A stretch of DNA of 16,843 nt from JAZDGX01 sp043806645 (GCA_043806645.1 JAZDGX010000017.1:1-16843), one strand, 5' to 3'; shown: positions 1-7,900, counted from the first letter of the stretch. Notes: a model not told the origin generated them from the letters alone. Program-made: numbers and translations.

Positions 1-1845
1 GGGCGGCGTGGTGTCCGGCAGAGGTACTGTTTGACAGATGGGTCCGTTCGATAAATCGCTCCAGTTGTAGACTTCGTCTCGGACCTTCACCGCGAAGTAG
101 TAGGCCGTCCCCGCCGTGAGTCCGGTCAGCGTGAAGGTCTCTTCCTGCCCTGCCGCCTTCGGCGTAGGCTCCCCGGTCGCCTGCGATGCCGAGCCGAAGT
201 TCGCCGATGTGATCAGCGAGGTTGAATAGCGGATGTCGTAGGCGTTCGCCGTCCCCGTCGTCCCATCGTCTCCGACCGCGGTCCAGTTCAGCGTCACCGA
301 GGTCTGCGTCGGCGAACAGGTCGACAACGTCGTCACCGCCGCAGGAGGTGTCGTGTCGGGCACCGGCGAGGTCGTCCCGCCCGGCACGTTCGACAGGCCG
401 CTCCAGTTGGGGACCTCATCGCGCACCTTCATCGCGAAATAGTAAGTCGTCCCCGCGGTCAGCCCTGAGACCGTGAAGGCTTCCGCCTGCCCCGCCGCCT
501 TCGGCGTGGGCTCCCCGGTCGCCTGCGATGCGGAACCGAAATTCGCCGCCGTGATCAGCGAGGTCGAATAGCGGATGTCGTAGGCGTTCGCGGTTCCCGT
601 CGTCCCGTCGTCTCCGACCGCGGTCCAGTTCAGCGTCACCGAGGTCTGCGTCGGTGAAGCAGTCGACAACGTCGTCACCGCCGCCGGAGGTGTCGTGTCG
701 CCGCCCGGCGCGGACACAGACAGAGGAAACGCCGGCGAGATGTTCCCCGCCGGATCGATGACGTAGAGGAAGAGGTCCTCGTCCTGCGGCAGGGCACCAC
801 GATCGAAGTCGATCGAGATGTGGTCGTTCGCCCAGGTGACGGCGGGCTGGATCTCCCAATGCGTCGAGGTGGGGTTCTTCCAGATGTAGTCGTCCGAATT
901 GCTCAGGATCACGCGCGCCCGGCTCTTGTCCAGATAGAACTCCCCAAAGAGAATCTCGGAGTTGGAGGGGTAGGAGGAGGGGATGTTGGGATCGGAGCCC
1001 CAGACATAGACGTGGTCGAGCATGCCATAGCACGAGTAGAGTCTGCTGGTCCCCGACAGGCGGACGCCGTCGAAAAGGATGTCGGCCCGACCGCTGCCGG
1101 CAGGAAGATTGCCCCCGCCCTCGATGAGCATCTCGACATGATGCCAGGTATTGGCCTGGATCTCCGAGTAGCCCCCAAACCAATCCCAGCCTCCGTCGCC
1201 GCAACTATTGCGCGTCCCATAGCAGTTCTGCGGCTCGATCTCGACCTGCTCTTCCCAGTCCGAGGAAGAATTGCCCGCCGTGAACCGCATCAGCTTGTTG
1301 AAAACGTAGTCGCCCGAGGGCGCATGGTAGAGGGTGTGATTCGCCCGAAACCACCAGCTCACGTAGACGACATCCGACTGCGACAGCACCGCGAGGGGAT
1401 TGGGACCGCGGAAGTACCCCTTGCGGTTCACATAGTATTCCGGCCGCCCGGACACCCGGGCATGCGCCGGATCGTCGTAGAGCCGGGGTCGCATTCCCCA
1501 GCTCGTCGGAATCGTCTCCTGCCAGGGGCAGTCCGGACAGTCGCCGTCGGCCACGACGGGCACTTCCTCGCCATGATCCAGGTCGTGCGATTCATAGGCT
1601 GAAATGTTGTCGATCGTGTCATAGAGCAACGGACGGGCAGTGCTTTTGATCCCGAATCCCTGACCGTACAGATCGATCCTGTTACCCGAAACAACCTCGC
1701 CCGAGACCTCCTCAATGAGCGGCACCGCCGCCACACCGTCGACCAACAACAACACAATCGCCGCCAGAAAGATGGCCCGCCCCGATACCCCCACCCATGC
1801 AAAAACTCGCTGCGCACGATGCAAAATGCGCGGTTTTTCGCACAT
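1..1845 (-). CDS. Secreted lectin-like / FN3-repeat surface protein (3' end beyond window)
   Basis: The minus-strand frame is open without a stop from the ATG at 1845 to the window edge (615 codons visible). The start is supported by GGAGGG six bases upstream. Residues 1-40 look like a signal peptide: basic n-region, hydrophobic core AIFLAAIVLLLV, then GVAA. An IPT/TIG-like stretch follows (around 42-80). Next comes a probable concanavalin-A-like region (~150-330), with WWFRAN, NTWHHVEM and LFGEFYLD strand motifs. A second Ig-like stretch ends near 375. From ~383 there are two near-identical 114-residue fibronectin type III repeats, each opening DTTPPAAVTTLST and containing YDIRYSTSLIT and YYFA(M/V)KVRDE. 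The last residues (PDTTPP) look like the opening of a third copy. Proteins of this build are usually exported and often end in a sorting domain, which would lie outside the window. The substrate is unknown; polysaccharide binding is only a guess from the lectin-like fold. Confidence 0.85.
   Translation of the reverse strand, partial: MCEKPRILHRAQRVFAWVGVSGRAIFLAAIVLLLVDGVAAVPLIEEVSGEVVSGNRIDLYGQGFGIKSTARPLLYDTIDNISAYESHDLDHGEEVPVVADGDCPDCPWQETIPTSWGMRPRLYDDPAHARVSGRPEYYVNRKGYFRGPNPLAVLSQSDVVYVSWWFRANHTLYHAPSGDYVFNKLMRFTAGNSSSDWEEQVEIEPQNCYGTRNSCGDGGWDWFGGYSEIQANTWHHVEMLIEGGGNLPAGSGRADILFDGVRLSGTSRLYSCYGMLDHVYVWGSDPNIPSSYPSNSEILFGEFYLDKSRARVILSNSDDYIWKNPTSTHWEIQPAVTWANDHISIDFDRGALPQDEDLFLYVIDPAGNISPAFPLSVSAPGGDTTPPAAVTTLSTASPTQTSVTLNWTAVGDDGTTGTANAYDIRYSTSLITAANFGSASQATGEPTPKAAGQAEAFTVSGLTAGTTYYFAMKVRDEVPNWSGLSNVPGGTTSPVPDTTPPAAVTTLSTCSPTQTSVTLNWTAVGDDGTTGTANAYDIRYSTSLITSANFGSASQATGEPTPKAAGQEETFTLTGLTAGTAYYFAVKVRDEVYNWSDLSNGPICQTVPLPDTTPP
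2..685 (-). repeat. Two tandem 342-bp FN3-encoding repeats
   Basis: Bases 2-343 and 344-685 align without a gap at an exact period of 342 bases (114 codons). Anchors such as TCGACAACGT recur at 321 and 663. The half encoding the N-terminal part of each FN3 domain is almost unchanged between copies, whereas the half encoding the C-terminal strands has diverged more. This fits a recent in-frame duplication or gene conversion within the surface-protein gene. The start of a further copy appears to abut the window edge. Confidence 0.85.
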
Positions 1846-2290
1846 GTTGGACCCTCCAAGCACGCTGATCGCCAAGATGCCAGGAATCCTAAGGAATAGC
1901 GGGACAGATAGAGGTGGGATGCATCTGCAATAAACGTGCCTTGCTGCAGCAGGGCTTCTTTGCCCACCCGACGTTGACATCCGCCGGCCTGCCTGCGAGG
2001 ACGGACCCAGGCTTCCGCCGGCGATTGCGGGTGTGCGCGCTGCGGAGAAGTCGATGGATACAGGGGATGATTCAGGGATGGAAATGGAATCGGAGAAACG
2101 CATCCGGGCCGATGGGCCCCGGCCGGGCCGGAAGTGGAGACAAGGTGCAAAAAATCTTGTCAGTTCCGCCCGAGAAATGCGCGGATGGATGCTGCGGCCT
2201 CCGGCGCCAACTGTCGATCAGGTGACGGAGCGGAAAGAAACCGATCGTTGGTGGGATGAAACCTGCCGCCCCGGCGAAGGCCCTGGAGAA
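1846..2290. other. Intergenic region upstream of the FN3 surface-protein gene
   Basis: These 445 bases lie between two minus-strand genes and should hold the promoter of the FN3 gene. I find no convincing coding frame and no clear -35/-10 pair. Two dyads are visible: a near-perfect 18-base palindrome at 1938-1955 (GCCTTGCTGCAGCAGGGC, one mismatched pair) and GACAAG-N11-CTTGTC at 2139-2161, with an A6 run in its spacer. Either could be an operator, but neither matches a site I recognise. The beta-helix gene has no clear terminator just after its stop at 2291. Confidence 0.5.
1938..1955. promoter_or_regulatory. 18-bp near-palindrome, possible operator
   Basis: GCCTTGCTGCAGCAGGGC reads almost the same on both strands, with a single mismatched pair at the fourth position from each end. 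It lies about 95 bases upstream of the FN3 gene start, where a regulator could act. There is no other evidence that it is functional. Confidence 0.25.
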
Positions 2291-4426
2291 TCAGCGTCCG
2301 AGAATGATGCGTCGGGTCTCGACCTTTCCGGGGATCTCGACGTGGCAGAAATAGACCCCGGCGGCGACGAGGCGCCCTTGCTCATCCCGGCCGTTCCAGA
2401 TCAGCTCGTGACGGCCCGGCGCTTCCGCGGATTCGACCTTCAACAGTCGCACGACGCGGCCTTGGGAATCGTGGATCGCCGCCCGCACCGCGATGGACGC
2501 GGTCAACTCATAGGAGATCACGGTCTCGGCGCGGAAAGGGTTGGGAGCGGCATCGCACACGCGCAGGCATGCTCCGGAGGCTGCCCTCGCGCCGGTGAGG
2601 ACATCTTCGTCTCCCGCGAGGCCGTCCTGCTGTCCACTCTGGCCGCTGCCGCCGGTTTTTCCCGCCGCAGCTCCGAGCGTTTTGCGGGCCATCCCGGGGG
2701 AGGCTTCGCAACCGACATCGCGGGCACCAATGCGGCCGCAGGTCTCCCCATCCGGATGGTTGCCCGGAGCGCAGGGAGAATCGGCCGCCAGAAGCCAGTT
2801 GCCCGCTTCCGGGTCGCAGAACAACGGATCCGCCGAGAAGTTGCCTGCCGATCCGAGGAAGCCGGCGATCTCGGGAAGCCAGTCGCCATCCACGTTGCCA
2901 TGAATGTCCACGCAGGTTGGATCAAAGGTGGGGGGAGTCCCGCCGAAGGCGCAGGACACCTGGTTGCCCGAGAGGATGGCGCGTTCGAGCGTCACCTGCA
3001 GGGCGCCTCCCGCCGATGTGAATCCCATGGCGGGCCCGAGATTGTCCGCGATCGTCGTCCCCCGGAAAGCGAGCGTGGGGTCTCCCGAGCCGCAGTCGAG
3101 GATCTCGACTCCGCCGGCGTCATTGCCCGCGATGAGGACCGTTTCGAGCAGGTTGTCCCCATGAAGCCCATCGTCGATTCGCGCGCCCCAGCCGCCGTTG
3201 CCGGTGACCTCGCTTCGTTCCATCCGGAAGCGCCCCACCTGATGGCTCTCCATGCCGTGCCCGGCATTGTCGCGGATCTCCGAATCGAGGATGTCGACGA
3301 TGTAGGGATACCCCGTCCCCCGCGCCACCATCCCGCAACCGCCGTTTCCGCGGAGTCGGACATCCATCAGGGTCACGGCGTGACAAGAGCGGATCCCATC
3401 CCCGCCGTTGTCCGCGAAGCGACTGCTTCGGATCGCCGCCTTCGTCCAGCCTTCGGGATTGACGTTGATCAACAACCCCTCGGCCGCATTGCGGGAGAAG
3501 AGGCAATCGCGGATCTCGCAGGGAATGTCCCGCCCATCTGAATAGACGGCGATGCGGGCGCCGCGGCCACACTCACAGATCCTGGTGGAGTGGATCCGCA
3601 CGCCGTAGGTCCAGTTGTCGAGTTCGATCCCGGCTTCGGTATTGAGCTCGAAGCGGCATCCGTCGATGATCGCCCCGGGGCCCCGGCCGACGACCAAGAC
3701 ACCGACGCCATCGTTCTTGTCGAAGAAACAGCCGCGAATCACCGGACCGAGCACGACCTGCGTCTTCTGGGACTCCAGGTAGCTGCGGAACTCGTCCGTG
3801 GAGGTGGGCCGGCCGGGGACGGGGGTTCTCTGCACGAATACGCCGCCTCCCCCGCTCTCCGTGGTCGTCGCCCCGGTGATCGTGAAACCGGACACGATCG
3901 ATTTGTCCAGTTCTCCCGACCGGAAGATGAACCCGCTGTGGGGATCCTGGGGCGTTCCCTCGCAGTCGATCGTGCAACACCCCCAGTCTCCCGTCGCAGA
4001 GGTCACCTCGACGGACTTGCCCAGAAAATCGATGTCGCGGTTGCCCGGGCCCCGATAGACTCCGCATGCGACGACGATCCTGTCCGCATAGCTCGCGGCA
4101 TCAATGGCGCGCTGGATTGTCGCGAAGGGCCGAGCCGCGCTGCCGAAATTCAGATCCGAACCGGTCGTTGCGACAAACCAGGTCCGCGGCACATGCACGG
4201 GATCGGGGCGCGGAGGTTGGGGATGCCGCGATCCTCCGGTGAGACCCAGTGCGGGGTTATCGCCGGCATCCCGGGACCCTTCATCCGCGATCGGGATGTC
4301 GCTTGGGCTCCGGTATTCCGGCGACTGGGCTCGGGCCGGCCCGCCGGTCGGCGCAGATCCAAGGACCGGAACCAAGACGATCGCCAACAGACGCAGGGTG
4401 AGCGGCGTTGATCTCCACGATGACAT
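2291..4426 (-). CDS. Secreted right-handed beta-helix protein with FlgD-like C-terminal sorting domain
   Basis: The protein has 711 residues. I chose the ATG at 4426, not an in-frame ATG 46 codons upstream, because GGAG lies seven bases before it and a clean signal peptide begins there (core LRLLAIVLVPVLG, likely cleavage after ARA at residue 33). From ~80 there is a DUF1565-like opening (WFVATTGSDLNFG, PFATIQRAI). A long series of short parallel beta-helix coils follows to ~560, with recurring N-N-G and GxGI turns such as FADNGGDGIRS and EIRDNAGHGM. A Cys-rich closing segment (SADPLFCDPEAGNW, DSPCAPGNHPDG) resembles other beta-helix proteins of candidate phyla. After a low-complexity linker, residues 621-711 form a FlgD/Ig-like domain (APNPF, GRVVR, WNGRDEQGR, AAGVYF, RRIILGR) of the type used for T9SS-like export and anchoring. 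Beta-helix proteins often bind or cleave polysaccharide, but no catalytic residues can be assigned here. Confidence 0.9.
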   Translation of the reverse strand: MSSWRSTPLTLRLLAIVLVPVLGSAPTGGPARAQSPEYRSPSDIPIADEGSRDAGDNPALGLTGGSRHPQPPRPDPVHVPRTWFVATTGSDLNFGSAARPFATIQRAIDAASYADRIVVACGVYRGPGNRDIDFLGKSVEVTSATGDWGCCTIDCEGTPQDPHSGFIFRSGELDKSIVSGFTITGATTTESGGGGVFVQRTPVPGRPTSTDEFRSYLESQKTQVVLGPVIRGCFFDKNDGVGVLVVGRGPGAIIDGCRFELNTEAGIELDNWTYGVRIHSTRICECGRGARIAVYSDGRDIPCEIRDCLFSRNAAEGLLINVNPEGWTKAAIRSSRFADNGGDGIRSCHAVTLMDVRLRGNGGCGMVARGTGYPYIVDILDSEIRDNAGHGMESHQVGRFRMERSEVTGNGGWGARIDDGLHGDNLLETVLIAGNDAGGVEILDCGSGDPTLAFRGTTIADNLGPAMGFTSAGGALQVTLERAILSGNQVSCAFGGTPPTFDPTCVDIHGNVDGDWLPEIAGFLGSAGNFSADPLFCDPEAGNWLLAADSPCAPGNHPDGETCGRIGARDVGCEASPGMARKTLGAAAGKTGGSGQSGQQDGLAGDEDVLTGARAASGACLRVCDAAPNPFRAETVISYELTASIAVRAAIHDSQGRVVRLLKVESAEAPGRHELIWNGRDEQGRLVAAGVYFCHVEIPGKVETRRIILGR

Positions 4427-4725
4427 GCCCCTTCTCCTCGAATTGCGGCCCCGTGTGGTTCGCCTCGAACGGGCTCCTGCCGGCGGTGACGCCCGGAGTG
4501 TCGCCGGGACCGTTCCGGGGGCATTATGGAGGCAGGAATCCATGGAGGCCAGCGGTACCTGCACGTCAAGAGATCTGCGAAGGAGTCCGGTTTCCTTTTT
4601 CGACGACCAAGACCGGGCCGAGCCGCACGCGGGCGCCGAAAGCCGTGGAAACAGCTTGCCGCAACTCCTATCATGCCACCGAAATGGCCGATTCTCCCGC
4701 CTCTCAATAGGAAAGGTTGGCCACC
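4427..4725. other. Divergent intergenic region between the beta-helix and HAO-like genes
   Basis: These 299 bases separate two divergent genes and should carry both promoters. A TATCAT hexamer at 4668-4673 could be a -10 element for the rightward gene, but it has no good -35 partner. An 8-base direct repeat ATGGAGGC occurs at 4526-4533 and 4542-4549, 16 bases apart. That is a spacing of about 1.5 helical turns, and I cannot link it to a known regulator. Confidence 0.4.
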
Positions 4726-6234
4726 ATGAAGCGTAGCGCGTTCTGCCTGCCTCTCTTGGGCCTCTGGGCGGCGTGGGCGGGCCCAGGGGCGCAGGAGCCT
4801 CCCGTCAGCGCTGAGACACAGGAGTGCCTCGGCTGTCATGAGCTCGTCCATCCCGGCATCGTCTCCGACTGGCAACGCAGCCGGCACGGACATCGCTCTC
4901 CCGCCCAGGCGCTCGCGGTCGAAGAGATCGGGCGCCGGATCTCCAGCGAGGCGATTTCCCCGTCGCTGATGGGGAGCGTCGTGGGATGCGCGGAGTGTCA
5001 CACGCTGAGACCGCGGCAGCATGGCGACACCTTCGAGCACAATGGCCGAGAGGTGCACGTCGTCGTCAGCCCGGAGGATTGCGCCACCTGCCATGCGGTC
5101 GAAGTCGGTCAGTACTCCGGCAACGTCATGGCCCATGCCTATGCCAACCTCGAGGAGAATGCGCTTTACCAGGATCTCCAGCGCAACATCCTGGGAGCGC
5201 CGGCCCGCGGCGCCGGGGGCCTTTCCTTCGGCGAGCCCGATCCGGCGGTAAAGGAACAGACCTGCCTTTACTGCCACGGAACGCGGCTCGCGGTGCTCGG
5301 CACACAGGAACGCGAGACGAACCTGGGGACGATGAGCTTCCCCATCCTCTCGGGATGGCCCAATCAGGGCGTCGGCCGCGTCAACCTCGACGGCAGCCTG
5401 GGCTCCTGCTCCGCCTGCCACACGCGGCATGAGTACTCGATCGAGATGGCCCGCCAGCCCTACACCTGCAAGGAGTGCCATCTCGGCCCCGATGTGCCCG
5501 TCTACAAGGTCTACTCGTCCAGCAAGCACGGCAATATCTTCGAGACGCAGGGCCAGGGCTGGAACTTCGACGCGGTGCCCTGGAGGATCGGCGCCGACTT
5601 CACCGCCCCGACCTGCGCGGCGTGCCATGTCAGTCTTCTGGCAGGCGCAGGAGATGAAGTGATCGCCCCGCGTTCGCACCAGATGAACGATCGCCTCGCC
5701 TGGCGCATCTTCGGCTTGATCTACTCCCACCCCCAACCGCTCGACCCGCGCACGAGCCGGATTCGCAGCGCCGATGGGCTGCCGCTGCCCACCGCGCTCG
5801 ACGGCCGCCCGGCCGCCGACTATCTGATCGACGAGGCGGAACAGGCGCGGCGGCGGGAGACCATGACGCGGGTCTGCACGGCCTGCCACTCCAGCGCCTG
5901 GGTCGCGGGGCACTTCGACCGCTACGAGCGGATGCACGCCGCGACCAACGCCGCCACGGCGGAAGCCACCGGCATTCTGCAGGAAATCTGGCGCCGCGGC
6001 TTGGCCACGGGGACCGATCGCGGGGGGAGCGCCTTCGACGAAGCCATCGAACAGCGCTGGTGCGACGCATGGCTCTTCTACGGAAACTCGATCCGCTTCG
6101 CTTCGGCCATGGCCGGTGGCGGGGACTATGCGGTCTTCGCCGACGGGCTGTACGCGCACGCGAAAGCGATCAAGGAACTGCAGGAGTGGCTGGAGGCTCG
6201 TTCCGGGTCGGCCGGGAGCGGCGCGTCCGAGTAG
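4726..6234 (+). CDS. Octaheme c-type cytochrome, hydroxylamine oxidoreductase (HAO) family
   Basis: The protein has 502 residues from the ATG at 4726, with GGAAAGG nine bases upstream. A signal peptide (core LPLLGLWAAWA) directs it to the periplasm. Eight CXXCH heme sites are visible: C34-H38, C88-H92, C119-H123, C180-H184, C228-H232, C248-H252, C297-H301 and C384-H388. The number, spacing and surrounding motifs (MAHAYANLEENALY, SSKHGNIFE, FTAPTCAACH, CTACHSSAWVAGHF) match the octaheme HAO family. That family includes hydroxylamine and hydrazine oxidases and the reductive epsilon-type HAO/nitrite reductases. The direction of catalysis depends on a tyrosine cross-linked to the catalytic heme. 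A tyrosine occurs in the C-terminal helical region (GGDY, Y468), but I cannot confirm that it is the equivalent residue. There is no C-terminal membrane anchor, so the protein should be soluble. The neighbouring convergent gene encodes a c554-type tetraheme cytochrome, the electron partner known for nitrifier HAO. Confidence 0.9.
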   Translation: MKRSAFCLPLLGLWAAWAGPGAQEPPVSAETQECLGCHELVHPGIVSDWQRSRHGHRSPAQALAVEEIGRRISSEAISPSLMGSVVGCAECHTLRPRQHGDTFEHNGREVHVVVSPEDCATCHAVEVGQYSGNVMAHAYANLEENALYQDLQRNILGAPARGAGGLSFGEPDPAVKEQTCLYCHGTRLAVLGTQERETNLGTMSFPILSGWPNQGVGRVNLDGSLGSCSACHTRHEYSIEMARQPYTCKECHLGPDVPVYKVYSSSKHGNIFETQGQGWNFDAVPWRIGADFTAPTCAACHVSLLAGAGDEVIAPRSHQMNDRLAWRIFGLIYSHPQPLDPRTSRIRSADGLPLPTALDGRPAADYLIDEAEQARRRETMTRVCTACHSSAWVAGHFDRYERMHAATNAATAEATGILQEIWRRGLATGTDRGGSAFDEAIEQRWCDAWLFYGNSIRFASAMAGGGDYAVFADGLYAHAKAIKELQEWLEARSGSAGSGASE

Positions 6235-6253
6235 CGAAGCCGAGCCGATCAAG

Positions 6254-6293
6254 AAAGGCCCCACGAACCGGACGAACCGGCCGCAGGGCCTTT
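6254..6293. terminator. Probable bidirectional terminator between the two cytochrome genes
   Basis: AAAGGCCC at 6254-6261 pairs perfectly with GGGCCTTT at 6286-6293 around a 24-base loop that is itself partly self-complementary (ACCGG repeats). It lies between the stops of two convergent genes, 20 bases after one and about 60 after the other. The short A/T ends of the stem give a weak U-tract on each strand. Confidence 0.5.
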
Positions 6294-6354
6294 GCATTGC
6301 CGCGCTCCCTCGACCAGGCCGGGGCGGCCCGGCGCCGGGCGGGGCGCAAGCGCG

Positions 6355-6939
6355 CTACTTCGCCTTCTTCGGATTCGGATGCGCGACGACCGCCAGCGCC
6401 TCCGCGTACTTGAATTCCTTGAAGGTCGGACTCTCCGGGTTGTGGCAGCTCACGCAGAGCGCTTCTCCGGGAGCGATCATCCCGAGGGTCATCGCCTTCG
6501 GGACATCCTTCATGTGCACCGCCTTGTACTCGGCGCCCGGCCCATGGCAGGATTCGCAGCCGATACCCTCGGCCGGATCGAACTTCGCGCCCTTGAGCTC
6601 CGCCTTCGCATCCCATGCGGTGACATGGCAGCGCAGGCACTCGGGGGCCTCATGCGCCGGCTTGGTGAGCTTCTTCCCGGTGGCGATGGCCTTGGATTGA
6701 TCGTTGAGCAATGTCTGATAGGCCTTGGCGTGCTTGCTGCTCTGCCACTTGGCGAACTGCTCGCCCTTCGCGGGAATGTTGTGGCAGGTCTTGCAAGACT
6801 GCGCGCCGATGAATCCGTATTCCTTCTTCTCGGCTTCCTTCTTCACGGCCGGCGCCCCCTCATCCCCTCGAGCGGTCACGAACACCGTGGCGCCCGCAAG
6901 GAAGAACAAAGCGACGGCAAGCCAGACGATCGTTCTCAT
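6355..6939 (-). CDS. Tetraheme cytochrome c554-family protein
   Basis: The protein has 194 residues. The ATG at 6939 is preferred because GGGAGG lies eight bases upstream and the hydrophobic leader begins there (IVWLAVALFFLAGATVFV), acting as a signal peptide or N-terminal anchor. A Lys/Glu-rich linker leads to four CXXCH sites: C49-H53, C101-H105, C128-H132 and C162-H166. The motifs YGFIGAQSCKTCH, KWQSSKHAKAY, CLRCHVTAW, GIGCESCHGPG and CHNPESPTFKEF are typical of the cytochrome c554 family. In ammonia oxidisers c554 accepts electrons from HAO. Here the gene is convergent with an HAO-family gene, not co-directional with it, so a partnership is plausible but is not supported by a shared transcript. 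Other c554-like proteins serve general periplasmic electron transfer. Confidence 0.9.
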   Translation of the reverse strand: MRTIVWLAVALFFLAGATVFVTARGDEGAPAVKKEAEKKEYGFIGAQSCKTCHNIPAKGEQFAKWQSSKHAKAYQTLLNDQSKAIATGKKLTKPAHEAPECLRCHVTAWDAKAELKGAKFDPAEGIGCESCHGPGAEYKAVHMKDVPKAMTLGMIAPGEALCVSCHNPESPTFKEFKYAEALAVVAHPNPKKAK

Positions 6940-7372
6940 CCCCCAAACCTCCCTCTGGCGAGTGTCCAGCGGCTCGCTCGCGAGTTCGCCGCAAGCCCCG
7001 TCCCGCCCGTGCCCCTCGTCCGACACCGGGCGGGCTGCATCGCGGAGGAGTGTACACCCCTTCCGCCCGCCGCGAAACCCCGGGATCGCCCCGGGGATCA
7101 CGCCCGGGACCATCCTCGGCGATCGGTCTCCTCGATCACCCCCATCATCCCAGCCGCTTAGATTGGAACGGCGGATCCCCGGACGTAGTTCCCGAAGGTT
7201 GTGGTCTGAAATCTGCGGATCGGCGAGGCCAAGGGATTCCAGGTTTCGGTCTTACAGCGTTCTCACTCGTATCGGTGCCCTCTCCGCCCTGGCGGGTACC
7301 TCGGACGCAAACATCCCCAGCCGGAAGGGCCATCGCTCGCCGACCGGATTTCGGGGAGATCGATCGGCGTCG
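6940..7372. other. Intergenic region upstream of the c554-family gene
   Basis: These 433 bases lie between the end of the zinc-ribbon gene and the start of the cytochrome gene, both on the minus strand. No credible coding frame is seen. An imperfect dyad at 6969-6992 (GCGGC...GCCGC around CTCGCGAG) sits about 30 bases upstream of the cytochrome start. Around 7079-7109 there are three imperfect copies of a CGGGATC-type GC-rich word. I cannot identify a promoter with confidence. Confidence 0.45.
7338..7369 (-). terminator. Weak hairpin after the last gene of the redox operon
   Basis: On the minus strand CGCCGA (7369-7364) pairs with TCGGCG (7343-7338) around a 20-base loop, three bases after the stop of the zinc-ribbon gene. 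There is no U-tract, so intrinsic termination is doubtful. Its position at the end of a long co-directional run is the main support. Confidence 0.25.
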
Positions 7373-7831
7373 CTAGGACTCGTTCTCGAGGATCAGCCGC
7401 TGGCGGTCGCTCTCCGGAACGGCATGCCAGTGACACCCATAGCGGCTGCACAGCAGCAACTCGAGCTCCGTTCGCACGGCGCTCACGCGAATCCGCATCG
7501 CCCGCGCGCCGCAGTACTCGCAGCGCTGCTCCGGATCGAGCAGCGAAGTGCGGCAGTGGGGACAGAGGACGTCCCGGACTTCGTCGCCCGCGCCCAGCGG
7601 AATGGTCGCCTGCTGTTCGAAGACGTTGAAGCGCGCGGATAGCAGGAGCTCGCCGGTTGCTCCGGTCGCCGAGATCACCATGAAGTGGATCCAGTCGCGG
7701 TCGACGATTTCCGCTCCACAGGCCGGGCAGGAGGTGTGGAGGTAGGTCCCGGTCCGGAGGACCTTCGGCTTCGCGGGGTGTGGAATCGGCGCGAATCGCG
7801 GATCGACGACTTCTCCGTCCCGTCCAGCCAT
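7373..7831 (-). CDS. Small zinc-ribbon protein of unknown function
   Basis: The protein has 152 residues. The ATG at 7831 has AGGAG seven bases upstream, whereas the in-frame ATG 17 codons earlier has no such signal. Cysteine pairs occur at C35/C38 (CPAC), C90/C93 (CPHC) and C104/C107 (CEYC). A final group, C128, C133, H134 and H136, sits in LCSRYGCHWH. The CxxC pairs at 90 and 104 look like one zinc ribbon. The first pair and the terminal Cys/His group could form a second site. There is no signal peptide or membrane segment. The gene follows the HndC-like gene by 69 bases in the same direction, so it probably belongs to that operon. It might assist assembly or regulation of the Fe-S complex, but that is inference from position only. 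I do not recognise a named family. Confidence 0.75.
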   Translation of the reverse strand: MAGRDGEVVDPRFAPIPHPAKPKVLRTGTYLHTSCPACGAEIVDRDWIHFMVISATGATGELLLSARFNVFEQQATIPLGAGDEVRDVLCPHCRTSLLDPEQRCEYCGARAMRIRVSAVRTELELLLCSRYGCHWHAVPESDRQRLILENES

Positions 7832-7900
7832 GATGGGGCTCCTACGCTCCCCGGTCCGCATCTCCCGCCGCCCTCCGGCCATTCCCGGCGCGCCCGGCCT

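Noticed and set aside
2..685. CRISPR or satellite array
   Set aside because: The 342-base repeats are in-frame FN3 domains of a coding sequence, with no short repeat-spacer structure.
2033..3541. Plus-strand open frame of 502 codons opposite the beta-helix gene
   Set aside because: It mirrors the minus-strand gene, which has a signal peptide, beta-helix motifs and a sorting domain. The plus-strand translation shows none of these.
4717..4725. TTG start three codons upstream of the HAO-like ATG
   Set aside because: It directly abuts the GGAAAGG ribosome site with no spacer, whereas the ATG at 4726 has a nine-base spacer and begins a normal signal peptide.
4150..6297. Minus-strand open frame of 715 codons opposite the HAO-like gene
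   Set aside because: It is antisense to eight in-frame CXXCH motifs and spans the divergent promoter region. No recognisable domain is present.
6969..6992. Riboswitch or operator upstream of the c554-family gene
   Set aside because: The dyad has several mismatches and no resemblance to a known element; GC-rich DNA yields such matches by chance.
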